Notes under the pieces: model-generated
Told to the model about the DNA's origin: nothing
Seen by the model: the letters and a program-made list of their open reading frames with translations, nothing else
Databases searched by the model: none
Made by a program: the position numbers and the translations under genes
Part shown: positions 28,761-38,587 of the stretch, piece by piece
Numbering within the stretch: the first letter of the stretch is position 1
Layout of the letters: every line of letters begins with the position of its first letter
Assembly: GCF_000018885.1 (NCBI RefSeq)
Contig: NC_010168.1
Location: 186,001-250,000, forward strand
Direction: 5' to 3'
Length of the DNA: 64,000 nucleotides
From: Renibacterium salmoninarum ATCC 33209
GTDB taxonomy: Bacteria; Actinomycetota; Actinomycetes; Actinomycetales; Micrococcaceae

Positions 28761-29836
28761 CTATTGCAGGTCATGCGGATATACGACGCCTATTTGCGCG
28801 CGTACGCCGTCGAAAAATCGCATGATGTCGAGCGAGTCTTGCCAGGGCATTGTGGGACTTTGTTGCAGCTCGGCCTGGATGCATCGAGTGACTTCACGCA
28901 GTTCGTGGCTGTAGCCCCGCCAAGCAAGGGTAAATTCTTCGACTCGGTCGGTGTCCCCACCAGCGCCATTCCAGCCGGCCCTCACCCTTAGTCCGGAGGG
29001 ATTATTCATCGAGCCGATGGATTCGAGATAACCTAGGCTGCCTACGACCGTCGCAATGCCAGGGCATTGGGCCACCAACGAACTCATCAATTGAGCTTGG
29101 CCGCCGCCTTGGTAGCTCAAAGTCAGCGCATTTTGTTCGTCCACACCCCAATCGGTCAGCGAGCCGTTCGCGGTTACTGAATCCGGTGCGCCGAACATGC
29201 CCCAGACCCAGAGCAAAGGGTAGACCGTGAGGTCTAATAGTGCGCCCCCCGCCGTCGATAGGAGCCAAAATTCGCGAGTTGCGATCCATCGGCGCCGGGA
29301 AGCCTAAATCCGCGCGCACCCAGCGGATGGTTCCCAATTCGCCGTCGGCCGCAATTTGCAGCGCCCGTTGAATTCCTGGCACAAAACGTGCCCACATGGC
29401 TTCCATGAGGAACAGGCCGCGTTCGCGTGCCAGCTCGATCAGAAATTCGGCCTCGCGGGCATTGATCGTGAAAGCTTTTTCGCACAGCACATGCTTACCT
29501 GCTTCAAGCGCCACCTTAGCAACGTCGAAATGCTGGCCGTGTGGCGTCCCGATGTAGACCACATCGATCTGCTCATCCTGAAACATTTGCTGGTAGCCGG
29601 CAATGCCGTCCCGATCGGCGTAGCTTTTTTGGAAGCCGAATTGCTGCGCGAACGTTTCCGCGTTTTCAGCGGTACGAGACGAAACTGCAAACAACTGCGC
29701 GTCGGCTAATATCGCTAAATCGGTAGTTACCGAGTTAGCGATATTGCCAGTAGAAACCACACCCCAGCGCAGCGTGCTTCCGGTTGCTGCCTGCGAACCA
29801 GCTTGGCCGATCTATGAAACGTGGGGAGTTAGTCAT
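28761..29836 (-). pseudogene. Gfo/Idh/MocA family oxidoreductase, frameshifted
   Basis: The Rossmann half reads WGVVSTGNIANSV, then VYIGTPHGQHFDVAKVALEAGKHVLCEKAF (in parts, the EKP-like catalytic Lys segment) and MEAMWARFVPG. After APIDGGG a run of six G at about 29247-29252 shifts the frame; five G would give GGGALLDLTVYPL. The C-terminal domain (GMFGAPDSV, LSYQGGGQAQL, YSHELREVTRCI) continues to 28761. The region before GVVSTG has no start in frame, while ATG 29836 lies in another frame, so a second lesion near 29800 is likely. The family oxidises or reduces sugars with NAD(P). Confidence 0.85.
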
Positions 29837-29966
29837 GGAGCTATTGTTCCATCTTCTAGCGTCAGTTAGTGGGTGAATTTTGCTGCACAATCATCCTTGC
29901 CTAATACGTACTGAGTATGCAATTCTTGCTGCAAGAAGAATTTATCAATCAGAGTGAGGTTTTGTC

Positions 29967-31096
29967 GTGAGGGTACTGCGAAGAGTCGTTTTCCGATCGT
30001 CTGGATTGTGGTGTTCGCAATCATCGCCATCGCCTTAGTCAAACTTGCCTTTCTGGATGGACTCAAGCCGAGCGAGCAACGTTGTCGGGGCACCCGCGGC
30101 CAATATCGAGCAGGCCACGATAAAAGTGGCCAAAGGGAACATCGATAATGTCGTCGAGGTCAAAGGGTCTGTCCGTTCGGATCCATCGATTCCGGTGCTA
30201 TCCAGTGCCGCTGGCGAGGTTGTCAAAGTCTTCGTCGATCCCAAGGCGGCGGTTGCCGAAGGCGACCCGCTATTTCAGGTGAAAACTGAGGTGCGTCAGC
30301 AGCCTAATGCGGCGCAGCAGAGTAACGATGGAAAGGCCGGGGCGGAGCAGGCGTCGCCAAGCAAGCCGATCTACAAGTACACGAGCGTATTGGCTCCGAT
30401 TGCGGGGACCTTGGATAGTTTTCCGGTGCTGCTGGAACAACAAGTTACCGTGGGCCAAAACGTGGGCAGCGTCAGCCAACAGACCCTGTCTATCGAAGGA
30501 AATCTGGACAGCGCGCAACAATACCGGTTATTGAGTAAACCGACTACCAGTACGGTGACTGTCAACAATGGTCCGGCACCTTTTGAATGCCCTAACGTGA
30601 GCATTGGTGCTGCTGATTTGGCTGGGAAATCATCAGGATCGGGTAGCTCTGGATCAGGTGGCACGGGCGCTGCCAGCGGTTCCGGGTCGATGGGGCAGCA
30701 AGCTGGTCCTGGCGGATCGGGCGGCGGTACCGCTGACGATGCCGCAGTATCCGGCAAAGTGACCTGTAAGGTGCCGGCCGGCGTCCCGGTCTTCGCCGGT
30801 CTGGGTGCGAAGATGTCGCTCGTCGCAGGCAGCGTAAAAAAGTGCTGCTTGTTCCGCTCACGGCGGTGAAAGGCACCTTTCAGAGTGGCCAGGTGTGGGT
30901 GAAGACGGAAAAGGGCTCCGAAGAGCGCAAAGTGGGATTGGGCCTCAGCGACGGCAAGACGATTGAGGTGACTTCTGGGTTGGTCGAGGGTGACACCATT
31001 TTGAAGTATCTCCCTGGCGCCACGGGGGACCAAGGAAACTGCCCGCCAGGGACGCCGTGCAACTCGGCCGTCAGCCCAGCTATCGTGGGTGGCTGA
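29967..31096 (+). pseudogene. MacA/HlyD-like membrane-fusion protein, three frameshifts
   Basis: GTG 29967 follows AGTGAGG at seven bases. It encodes VRVLRRVVF, after which one lost C near 29990 breaks the frame. PIVWIVVFAIIAIALVKLAF, the membrane anchor, reads in a second frame. A third frame starts near 30072 with SNVVGAPAANIEQATIK and carries the biotinyl-lipoyl-like hairpin halves (AAGEVVKVFVDPKAAVAEGD, APIAGTLDSFPVLLEQQVTVG) plus a Gly/Ser-rich insert. After LVAGSVKK the frame shifts again and ends LVEGDTILKYLPG. It would link an ABC exporter to the outside. It sits four bases before the macB-like gene. Confidence 0.85.
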
Positions 31097-31099
31097 GAA

Positions 31100-33005
31100 A
31101 TGGCTGAAGAGACGCTCATTGAGTTGGAAAATGTCACTCGCACGGTGATTTTACCGAATGACGAGACCTTGGCCATCTTGCACGGGATCAATCTCACCTT
31201 GAGTCAAGGCGATCACACCGCAATTGCGGGGCGTTCGGGCTCTGGTAAATCTACTTTGCTCAACTTGTTGGGGTTGCTGGACCTACCAACCGATGGCAGC
31301 GTCCGGTTCCTGGGGAATGACGCCAAGCGACTTGGCGAACGTGCGCGAGCACGATTACGCGGCGGTTCAGTGGGTTTCGTCTTTCAGCAATTCAATCTGC
31401 TACCGGGCCGGAGCGCTCTGGAAAATGTGATGATGCCCTTGCTCTATGCCGACGGCGGCAAGTTTTGGCGACGGCGTTCGCTCGCGGCCGCGATGCTCGA
31501 ACAGGTTGGTTTAGCAGATCGGATGGATTCAGTGCCAGGGCTACTTTCTGGTGGTGAACAGCAACGAGTGGCGATTGCCCGGGCCCTGGTCCGGCGACCG
31601 CAACTGATTCTGGCTGATGAACCGACTGGGGCACTGGATGTGGAGACGGGGCAAAACGTGATGAAACTGCTTGATAGCGTTGCCGCAGAAACAGGCGCTG
31701 CGTTGGTGGCGATCACGCATGATCTCAATGTGGCTCGATTGGCCCGAATGCATTTCCGACTCGATAACGGTGTGCTGACCGAAGACCCGACGTTGGCTGA
31801 GCTCGCAGATAGAGGTGTCCGCATGACCGCGTTCATTGCTGCAGTGGTAGAAGCCTGGGGCGAATTCAAAGTTCAAAAAGCTCGTGTGCTGCTCTCGCTG
31901 ATTGGTGTGGCGCTTTCGGTCGCAGCGTTGGCGTCAGTGGTCGGCGTAGGCGATTTGGCCCGGGCATCTATGCAGCAGAGCCAAGAAAAGTACAGTGGCC
32001 GCACCGCGACAATCCAAACGTACTTCCAGACGATGGCTGCCAAGATGCCAGCCGACGCTCGGCAGAAAATTGATGAGTTGGCAGACCGATACGGCTTAAA
32101 ATATGTCAGCTTGAAAGGTTCGGCAAACGGTAGCTTCCAATTCATCAATGGCGCGGCACAGACACAAATTTCGATTGTGGATCCGGCCTATGACATCATC
32201 CATCGGCTCAAGGTCAGCAGGGGATCATGGTTTGCTGCCGACGATGCTCAACGACTGACACCGGCGCTGGTTGTGAACGAAAAATTTTACGACGCAATGG
32301 GTCGTCCGGATCTCAACAAATAGCCCGAAGTGGAAATGACCGGCGACGTGAGTAAAACCAGGGTGGTCATTGGGGTAGTGCCCAACGAGTACGAACAAGC
32401 CCAGCCAATGGCCTATGCCTTACCGGGTATTGCCACCGAGGGTACTGGAGATTTCAGCGGCATGAGCCTGGAAGTCTGGGTTCAACCGGAGCAAGCTCAA
32501 CAGCTGGTGCAGGCCTTGCGGTCTGACTTTGCTGCGATCTTCCCCAACGTGCCCGCCGACGTCCGGAGGAGCGACTACGCAGCCCAAGGCGATCCCTTTG
32601 CCAGCGCACAGCTGCTCATTGCCGGAATCGCGGCCCTGGTGATGTTCCTGGGCGTCTTGAGCCTGCTGAATATCACCTTGGTGACCATCCGGTATCGTGT
32701 GCGAGAAATCGTTATTCGGCGAAGCTTTGGCGCTACTGGTGGTCGAGTGTTCTTCGGGGTACTGATGGAGTCGGTGGTAGCCACGACCGTCCCTGGAATC
32801 CTTGGCGTCATGGCGGCCATATGTCTTGGTGAAAAATCCCTGGATCGAATCAAAGATCGGACCGGGAATGACAGATTACCCGCCATTCCCGGTCAGCGCC
32901 GCTTTGATTGGTCTCGGGGCCGCGATTCTTGCTGGCGCCGTAGCCGGTGCCTTGCCTGCCCTAGTTGCGGTGCGGGTCAAGGTGATTGATGCGATTCGTT
33001 TCTAA
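31100..33005 (+). pseudogene. MacB-like ABC exporter (ATPase fused to FtsX-type permease), broken
   Basis: The N-terminal ATPase is complete: Walker A GRSGSGKSTLL, GFVFQQFNLLPGRSALENV, signature [16 protein letters not shown], Walker [13 protein letters not shown]. From about residue 240 the MacB permease starts (VLLSLIGVALSVAALASVVG) with its extracellular PCD domain. A TAG at 32321-32323 follows DLNK, and the same frame continues PEVEMTGDVSKTRV. A second lesion near 32820 shifts the final helices (ALIGLGAAILAGAVAGALPAL) into another frame ending at 33005. The rejoined length of about 635 matches MacB. With its MacA-like partner also broken, this export system is dead. Confidence 0.87.
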
Positions 33006-33031
33006 GTGGATAGACAGTTGAAGCTAACGAT

Positions 33032-33385
33032 TCAGGAATCTTCCCAAATGTACTCTGCTAAGCCCCAACCAATGATCTCACTGGGTGTGAAGATATCGAT
33101 GATCTGGTCCGGTTTCCCAAAAGAGCAGTCGACGGCTTCAGCAGAGTTGGCACCGTCTTTGACGTGTTCCACCTGAGCGCCGGTCGAATTGAAAACATCA
33201 ATATAGCCCACGCATGTGTAGGGGTCTTTATCGTTCCAGTTCTGTACTAGCCCGGCGTTGCTGGTGCACTCATAATTATATGGCGGACCGCTGTTAGCTT
33301 GTGCTGGTGACGCGATTCCGATCGAAACGACTAGCGTCAATGCTAGCGCCGAGATAATGCTGAGAAACCTGGTAATTCGTTGCAT
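33032..33385 (-). CDS. Small secreted Cys-patterned protein (paralogue A)
   Basis: This 117-residue protein follows a near-perfect AAGGAGGAG ribosome-binding site. Its signal peptide (FLSIISALALTLVVSIGIA, cleavage around SPAQA-N) predicts secretion. The mature part has three Cys with C-x17-C-x28-C spacing and the block QNWNDKDPYTCVGYIDVF. The protein at 33921 shares NWNDKxPxxC-x-G-aromatic-x-DV and the Cys spacing, so the two are paralogues. A longer in-frame start at 33442 lacks support. I recognise no family; disulfide bonding and an extracellular role are inferred. Confidence 0.6.
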   Translation of the reverse strand: MQRITRFLSIISALALTLVVSIGIASPAQANSGPPYNYECTSNAGLVQNWNDKDPYTCVGYIDVFNSTGAQVEHVKDGANSAEAVDCSFGKPDQIIDIFTPSEIIGWGLAEYIWEDS

Positions 33386-33560
33386 AGCTCCTCCTTGTGA
33401 GAGCCAGGAGGCAGGGCTTGCACTTGTCCACCCCTTTGGCAAGAATCTGGTTCTCTGATTCTAAGCCGGTTCACAGAGCTTGCCTAGGATAGTCGCCGAT
33501 GCAAACCAGAACGGCGGCCCTCCCTACGGTGGGGGCGTCGGATCTTTGAGACAGCTGTTG

Positions 33561-33751
33561 TTACTTAGTTAGCGGTCCCAGAGTCGGGTCATTGGCATAG
33601 GCTTCAGCCGCATTGGCCTTTGTGACAATAACCGGGTCGAGGAACTTGGTGGGTACCTTTTTGGTGCCGTTGTCCTGCTCGCTCGTAGTGGCATCTAAGC
33701 CCGGTTTGGATTCGTCATTTTCCAAGAACCCAGCGAATACATCAGCGACTT
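33561..33751 (-). pseudogene. Relic of a second sugar-binding protein gene (3' end only)
   Basis: Translated on the minus strand, this stretch reads NGTKKVPTKFLDPVIVTK and ends ANDPTLGPLTK followed by TAA. It is the C-terminus of a ChvE-like binding protein. DNA over about 120 bp aligns with the 3' end of the intact gene at 34515 at roughly 80-85 percent by eye. An in-frame stop precedes residue VADVFAG at the left edge, and nothing recognisable lies beyond. It is a diverged paralogue remnant rather than a recent copy. The rest of the 33443-33920 gap holds no gene I can support. Confidence 0.8.
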
Positions 33752-33920
33752 AATACGTTTGATTGACTAACAATATTTCTTGGCGTATATTAAGCCGCCT
33801 GAGGCACCAAACCTCGGTAAATCAATCTGAACTAGACTGGCGGCTGTTCGAAGAATCGCGAGAGATCGAAGTTCGTGGGGGTAGACAAGCCGTCTAGCCT
33901 TACAAACAGGATGGACGAAA

Positions 33921-34430
33921 ATGGGATCCAATCGATTCTCTAAGACTTTTCTTTTTGGGATCTTGGTAGCGCTATGTGCAGTTCTATTCTTAGCCCCGCC
34001 GGCCACCGCAACTGATCGAACGCCCAGTCTAAATACTCACTTGGAATCACAGAGCTTGCTGCTCAATGCTCAAGTCTCCGCCACTACACCGGTCGCGATA
34101 GCCGATACCAAAAATACAGATGCGATGCCCCCTACTGGAGAATATGAGTATTTCTGTATTAATTTGGGTGTTGGTTACAACTGGAACGATAAAGCACCGA
34201 ATTCTTGTCCTGGGTGGTTGGATGTTTACATCAGTGGTAATCACGTTGGACATATCAATACAGGTGGGAGTGGTGGCCTCGATGTTCCAGCCTCTTGTGT
34301 TCTCGGCGGAGCGTTTTTTACAATCACCGCATTTTTACCAGGAGGAGTCGTGGTTGATCTTGGCTGGGTGTCCGTATCCACAACTCTCGCGGCTCTTGGA
34401 ATCACGATCTTAGGTTGCGCTGGGCACTGA
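33921..34430 (+). CDS. Small secreted Cys-patterned protein (paralogue B)
   Basis: This 169-residue protein has a strong signal peptide (TFLFGILVALCAVLFLAPP, cleavage near ATA-TD). A polar linker follows, then the shared block YNWNDKAPNSCPGWLDVY with C-x16-C-x29-C spacing. The C-terminal 45 residues are hydrophobic and Gly-rich (GGVVVDLGWVSVSTTLAALG) and end with LGCAGH, absent from paralogue A. The coding DNA looks more AT-rich than its neighbours, suggesting different ancestry. No family is recognised. A small secreted effector, a bacteriocin-like peptide or a surface protein are all possible; nothing selects among them. Confidence 0.55.
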   Translation: MGSNRFSKTFLFGILVALCAVLFLAPPATATDRTPSLNTHLESQSLLLNAQVSATTPVAIADTKNTDAMPPTGEYEYFCINLGVGYNWNDKAPNSCPGWLDVYISGNHVGHINTGGSGGLDVPASCVLGGAFFTITAFLPGGVVVDLGWVSVSTTLAALGITILGCAGH

Positions 34431-34465
34431 CACTGCGAAAATGACTTGACCAACGATCTTAAACG

Positions 34466-34499
34466 GAAGCGGCGCTCGTCCTCTGACGAGCACCGCTTC
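34466..34499. terminator. Hairpin between secreted protein gene and chvE-like gene
   Basis: GAAGCGGCGCTCGT (34466-34479) pairs with ACGAGCACCGCTTC (34486-34499), with one mismatch and a 6-base loop. It lies between the convergent paralogue B and the sugar-binding protein gene. There is no pronounced T-run. Confidence 0.7.
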
Positions 34500-34514
34500 A
34501 CGTGCCTAACCGAA

Positions 34515-35606
34515 TTACTTAGTCAGCGGTTCTAGGGTCTGATCATTCTTGTAAGCTTCGGCCGCGTTGGCCTTGGTGACAATAACGGGGTCGAGGAACT
34601 TGGTCGGGACATCCTTGGTACCGTTATTCGACTTTGTCGTTGTTTCAGGGGTCTTGCCCTGTTGCAAATCGGTCACCATCGAGATGGCAGCTTTTACTAG
34701 GTTGCTGGTGTCCTTGTTGATAGTCGAATACTGCTCGCCAGCCATGATCGACTTAACAGATTCGACCTCGGAATCTTGTCCAGTTACTACCGGAATCGGC
34801 TTGCCAGCAGCTTTGACCGAGGTGATGATGGCACGAGCTAATGTGTCATTCGGGGAAAGAACTCCATCAAGCGATGCAGTCGTGTAGTTTCCGGCTAGAA
34901 GCGTATCCATTCGTTTCTGAGCATTCGCAGCAAGCCAACCTTGGGTAGCTGCATCGTTCTGAGTCACCTGTCCAGAAACTACTTTGATTGTGCCGTCGTC
35001 AATTTTTGGCTTGAGCACCTTCATCGCACCCTCGAAGAATGGCTTCGAGTTAGCATCGTCGGGTGAACCTGCGAACCACTCAACGTTGTAGGGGCCAGAG
35101 GCCTTTTTTGCTTTCATACCGTCAAGCAATGCTTGGCCTTGCGACTCACCAACTTTGAAGTTGTCGTAAGCCAAGTAGTAGTCGACGTCGCTGGTATTTG
35201 TCAGCGCACGGTCGTACGCAATGATGGTAGCTCCAGCCTGCTTCGCTTGCTTAATCTGGGTTCCCAGTTGCGAGCCATCAACGGCGCCAACAATAATGAC
35301 CTTAGCGCCATTGGAGATCATTGAGCTGATCTGGTTTTGCTGTTCAGTCGCGCCATTGTTGGCGAACTGAACGTCGGCCTTAAAGCCAGCACTGCTCAGA
35401 TCGGACTTGAATAGGTTTTCGGCCAGAACCCAGTTTTCTGAGGTCTTCTGCGGAAGGGCAACACCGATTGTCGCGTCTTTAGCGAAGCCGCCGGCTGAAC
35501 TGCTACCGCCGCCGGAGGAATCGCCGCGGCCGCAGCCGGTCAGAGCAAGCGCTGAGATGGCAGCAATGGCCGCGACCGACGTCAGCGTCTTAGTGAATTT
35601 CACCAT
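34515..35606 (-). CDS. chvE: Multiple-monosaccharide ABC transporter binding lipoprotein (ChvE-like)
   Basis: This 363-residue lipoprotein has the signal AAIAAISALALTGC (lipobox Cys). Its type I periplasmic-binding fold matches ChvE/XylF: TIGVALPQKTSENWVLAENL, KVIIVGAVDGSQL, AGATIIAYDRALTNTSDVDYY, GVLSPNDTLARAII. It captures aldoses such as glucose, xylose or galactose outside the membrane. ATG 35606 (MVKFTKTL) is chosen because it begins the signal peptide; an in-frame ATG 72 bases upstream lies in the intercistronic region and overlaps the permease gene. It is the last gene of the operon. The frame is intact. Confidence 0.9.
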   Translation of the reverse strand: MVKFTKTLTSVAAIAAISALALTGCGRGDSSGGGSSSAGGFAKDATIGVALPQKTSENWVLAENLFKSDLSSAGFKADVQFANNGATEQQNQISSMISNGAKVIIVGAVDGSQLGTQIKQAKQAGATIIAYDRALTNTSDVDYYLAYDNFKVGESQGQALLDGMKAKKASGPYNVEWFAGSPDDANSKPFFEGAMKVLKPKIDDGTIKVVSGQVTQNDAATQGWLAANAQKRMDTLLAGNYTTASLDGVLSPNDTLARAIITSVKAAGKPIPVVTGQDSEVESVKSIMAGEQYSTINKDTSNLVKAAISMVTDLQQGKTPETTTKSNNGTKDVPTKFLDPVIVTKANAAEAYKNDQTLEPLTK

Positions 35607-35646
35607 GATTGTCGCTTTCTTTTTCGAGTGATTGTTGAATGAGAAA

Positions 35647-36885
35647 TTAGGTGTTTGTCTGCAGCCCGGTCTTTTCACTCCGACTGAAGTTCTTCATCAT
35701 GAGTCCGATGATCGATTTGCGACCTTGGCTCTTATTGTAGACGTCAATGGCAACTGCAACCAAGAGGACAAGCCCCTTGATGACCGACGTCCAGTTCGCC
35801 CCAACACTCATCAGCTGCAGGCCGTTATTCAGCATTGCCATTACCAGGCCGCCGATCATAGACCCCAGTACCGTGCCGACGCCGCCACTCACTGCTGCAC
35901 CGCCAATGAAGACTGCGGCGATTGCGTCAAGCTCCCAACCGGTACCGTCGGAGGGGCCGGAGGCGGTAGAACGACCAATAAAGATGATTGCTGCCACCGC
36001 GGCCAGGATCGACATGTTCATCATGACCAGAAAGTTCACTTTGCGGCTCTTTACTCCAGAGAGCTCAGCGGCATTCTTATTGCCACCGACTGCGTAAACG
36101 TGACGGCCGAGAATTGTTTTCGACGAGATGAATCCGTAAATCAAAACCAATACAGCCAGGATGACACCGGCAATCGGGAAGGATGTGCCCGTGCGCCCCG
36201 AGGCAAAGAGATAGGTCGCGAAGATGATAACCGCGGCCACGAGAATCACCTTGACAATTGGTACCCAAAGCGGCGGCACAACAGCCCCAAGGTTTTTCGA
36301 GTTTTGGCGCGAACGAACTTCGCTCCAAATCAAGGCTGCCAAACAAACCACGCCGAGAAGTAAGGTCAGGTTGTTGTAGCCAGTATCTGGGCCAATCTCA
36401 GGTAGGTATCCGCCGCCTAGAAAATGGATTTGCTCAGGAACTGGGATGCTCTGTGAATTACCAACGAGCTGATTCAAGCCACGAAAGAGAAGCATGCCAG
36501 CGAGCGTCACGATGAAGGCTGGAATACCGACGATTGCCACCCAGAAGCCCTGCCATGCGCCAACTAGCGCTCCGACCACCAGACCTAGAAGGACTCCGAC
36601 ATACCAAGGAAGTCCCCAGTCCCGCATCGTAATGGCGACAACAATGCCGACGAAAGCTGCCACGGAACCGACCGAAAGATCAATGTGTCCGGCAATGATG
36701 ACTAGGACCATGCCGATTGCAAGAATCAAGACGTAAGTGTTGCCGTTGATCAAGTTCTGCATATTGAATGGAGTGAAAACCTTGCCGCCAGAGAAGATCT
36801 GGAAGAAGACCATCAGCGCAATCAATGCAAAAATCATGCCGAACTGGCGGAGATTGCCGCCGAATATCTGTTTGATGTTGTTCAT
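35647..36885 (-). CDS. mmsB: Monosaccharide ABC transporter permease (MmsB/GguB)
   Basis: This 412-residue permease has about ten helices. GMVLVIIAGHIDLSVGSVAAFVG is the BPD_transp_2 hallmark. GIPAFIVTLAGMLLFRGLNQL and GGNKNAAELSGVKSRKVNFLV (the EAA-like coupling loop) follow, then AIAAVFIGGAAVSGGVG and a basic tail. It passes sugars delivered by the ChvE-like protein. The order on the minus strand is ATPase, permease, binding protein, with short gaps, so the three are co-transcribed. The frame is intact. Confidence 0.92.
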   Translation of the reverse strand: MNNIKQIFGGNLRQFGMIFALIALMVFFQIFSGGKVFTPFNMQNLINGNTYVLILAIGMVLVIIAGHIDLSVGSVAAFVGIVVAITMRDWGLPWYVGVLLGLVVGALVGAWQGFWVAIVGIPAFIVTLAGMLLFRGLNQLVGNSQSIPVPEQIHFLGGGYLPEIGPDTGYNNLTLLLGVVCLAALIWSEVRSRQNSKNLGAVVPPLWVPIVKVILVAAVIIFATYLFASGRTGTSFPIAGVILAVLVLIYGFISSKTILGRHVYAVGGNKNAAELSGVKSRKVNFLVMMNMSILAAVAAIIFIGRSTASGPSDGTGWELDAIAAVFIGGAAVSGGVGTVLGSMIGGLVMAMLNNGLQLMSVGANWTSVIKGLVLLVAVAIDVYNKSQGRKSIIGLMMKNFSRSEKTGLQTNT

Positions 36886-36912
36886 CAGTGCGTTCCTTGT
36901 TGATTGCGCTAG

Positions 36913-38469
36913 CTAAGCGGACTTCTTGGCGGTGGTCATGAGCTTCATCAAGCTTTCCTGGTCGGCGTCACCCTTGTTAAGCACTCCGGTAATAGCGCCC
37001 TCGAAGATGGTATAGATCCGATCAGAGAGACCCAGTAGCTCTGGCAACTCAGACGAAATCACGATCACGCCTTTGCCTTGATCGGCGAGTCTTTGAATGA
37101 TGCCGTAGATCTCGTACTTTGCGCCGACGTCGATTCCTCGGGTTGGCTCGTCCAGGATTAAGATGTCTGGATCTGTGAACATCCACTTGGACAGGACCAC
37201 TTTTTGCTGATTTCCGCCGGAGAGCTTGGCTACGCCCTCGTCGACATTGGGTGCTTTGGTACGTAATTGCTTGCGGTACTCCTCCGCGACCTCGTACTCG
37301 GCATCGTCGTCGATCACAATCCCTTTGGTGATCTTCTTCAACGCGGCTGAAACTGTCGTCGCTTTGATGTCATCGAGCAGGTTCAGACCCAGTGATTTGC
37401 GGTCTTCGGTGACGTAACCCAGACCCGCATCGATGGCTTGAGAGACATTGTGTAGTTTGATTTCTTTGCCATCTTTGACGATGGTGCCAGAAAGGAATTT
37501 TCCGTAGGAGCGGCCAAAAACGCTACGAGCCAGCTCGGTGCGACCGGCACCCATCAAGCCAGCAAAGCCAACGATTTCGCCGCGCTTGACGGTGAAGGAC
37601 TCATTCTTGCAAACCATCCGATCGGCGATCTGTGGATGCGCGATGTTCCAGTTCTTTACCTCGAAGAAAACCTCGCCAATGTTCGGAGTGTGCTCCGGGA
37701 ATCGTGATTCCAAAGTACGTCCCACCATGCCGCGGATAATCCGGTCTTCATCGACGCCGTCGGCTTTGACGTCCAAGGTCTCAACGGACTTGCCGTCGCG
37801 AATGATGGTGATTGAATCCGCAATCGCCTCAATCTCGTTGAGTTTGTGCGAAATCATGATCGACGCGATGCCTTTGGACTTCAAGCCGCGGATCAGGTCG
37901 AGCAAGTGTTGTGAATCGGATTCATTCAGCGCGGCCGTGGGCTCATCCAAAATGAGCAGCTTGACTGACTTGTTCAGCGCCTTGGCGATTTCTACCAACT
38001 GTTGCTTGCCGACGCCGATTTCCTTCACCGGAGTTTCTGGATCATCGCTCAGACCAACCCGCGCAAGCAGATCCACCGCACGACTGCGGGCTTCGCTCCA
38101 GTTGATGATGCCGAACCAGGTTGGTTCATTACCCAGGAAGATGTTCTCAGTGATTGACAGCTCTGGGATGAGGGCAAGTTCTTGGTGGATGATGACGATG
38201 CCCGCCGCTTCGGAGGCGCGAATGTCACGGAATTCAGAGACTTTGCTTTGGTAGACAATGTCACCCTCGTAGCTACCGAAGGGGTAGACGCCGGAGAGGA
38301 CCTTCATCAAAGTGGACTTGCCCGCGCCGTTTTCGCCGCAAATCGCATGGATTTCGCCAGCCCGTACGGTTAGCGAAACATCCGAGAGCGCTTTCACTCC
38401 CGGAAACTCTTTTGTGATCGAACGCATCTCCAGAATCACCGGAGCAGCATCGGTACCGCTGACTGACAT
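36913..38469 (-). CDS. mmsA: Monosaccharide ABC transporter ATPase, tandem-domain (MmsA/GguA)
   Basis: This sugar importer ATPase of 518 residues has two nucleotide-binding domains. The first has Walker [13 protein letters not shown], signature [15 protein letters not shown] and Walker [16 protein letters not shown]. The second is degenerate at Walker A ([16 protein letters not shown]), as in RbsA/XylG, with signature [16 protein letters not shown] and Walker [16 protein letters not shown] 38469 is chosen because GGGAGG lies eight bases before it; the ATG six bases upstream is too close. It is the first gene of the transporter operon. The frame is intact. Confidence 0.93.
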   Translation of the reverse strand: MSVSGTDAAPVILEMRSITKEFPGVKALSDVSLTVRAGEIHAICGENGAGKSTLMKVLSGVYPFGSYEGDIVYQSKVSEFRDIRASEAAGIVIIHQELALIPELSITENIFLGNEPTWFGIINWSEARSRAVDLLARVGLSDDPETPVKEIGVGKQQLVEIAKALNKSVKLLILDEPTAALNESDSQHLLDLIRGLKSKGIASIMISHKLNEIEAIADSITIIRDGKSVETLDVKADGVDEDRIIRGMVGRTLESRFPEHTPNIGEVFFEVKNWNIAHPQIADRMVCKNESFTVKRGEIVGFAGLMGAGRTELARSVFGRSYGKFLSGTIVKDGKEIKLHNVSQAIDAGLGYVTEDRKSLGLNLLDDIKATTVSAALKKITKGIVIDDDAEYEVAEEYRKQLRTKAPNVDEGVAKLSGGNQQKVVLSKWMFTDPDILILDEPTRGIDVGAKYEIYGIIQRLADQGKGVIVISSELPELLGLSDRIYTIFEGAITGVLNKGDADQESLMKLMTTAKKSA

Positions 38470-38549
38470 GAACATTCCCTCCCAGTGGGACGCCGTCGTC
38501 GCCCCGGTGCTTACGTCTGAAGAAAGTAAACTCGCTCAGACGCCTTGTC

Positions 38550-38566
38550 GTCAAGTATTGAACGCA
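38550..38566. promoter_or_regulatory. Shared 17-bp motif in mmsA promoter (candidate operator/promoter)
   Basis: GTCAAGTATTGAACGCA lies in the 112-bp gap between the ROK regulator gene and mmsA. The same motif with one change occurs upstream of the regulator gene at 39833. Read on the minus strand it ends in TTGAC, a likely -35 box. An adjacent dyad, GCAACA...TGTTGC (38564-38588), may add an operator. Binding by the ROK protein is inferred. Confidence 0.5.
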
Positions 38567-38587
38567 ACAACTAGATAACGACTGTTG

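Noticed and set aside
31100..32323. Reading the MacB-like first part as a complete ABC ATPase gene
   Set aside because: It runs past the ATPase domain into a permease helix and PCD domain. The stop at 32321 interrupts a frame that continues with family sequence.
35632..36363. 243-codon plus-strand frame opposite mmsB
   Set aside because: It is antisense to a clearly coding permease gene and has a Cys/His/Asp-rich random composition.
37538..38254. 238-codon plus-strand frame opposite mmsA
   Set aside because: It is antisense to the ATPase motifs, Ser-rich and without a ribosome-binding site.
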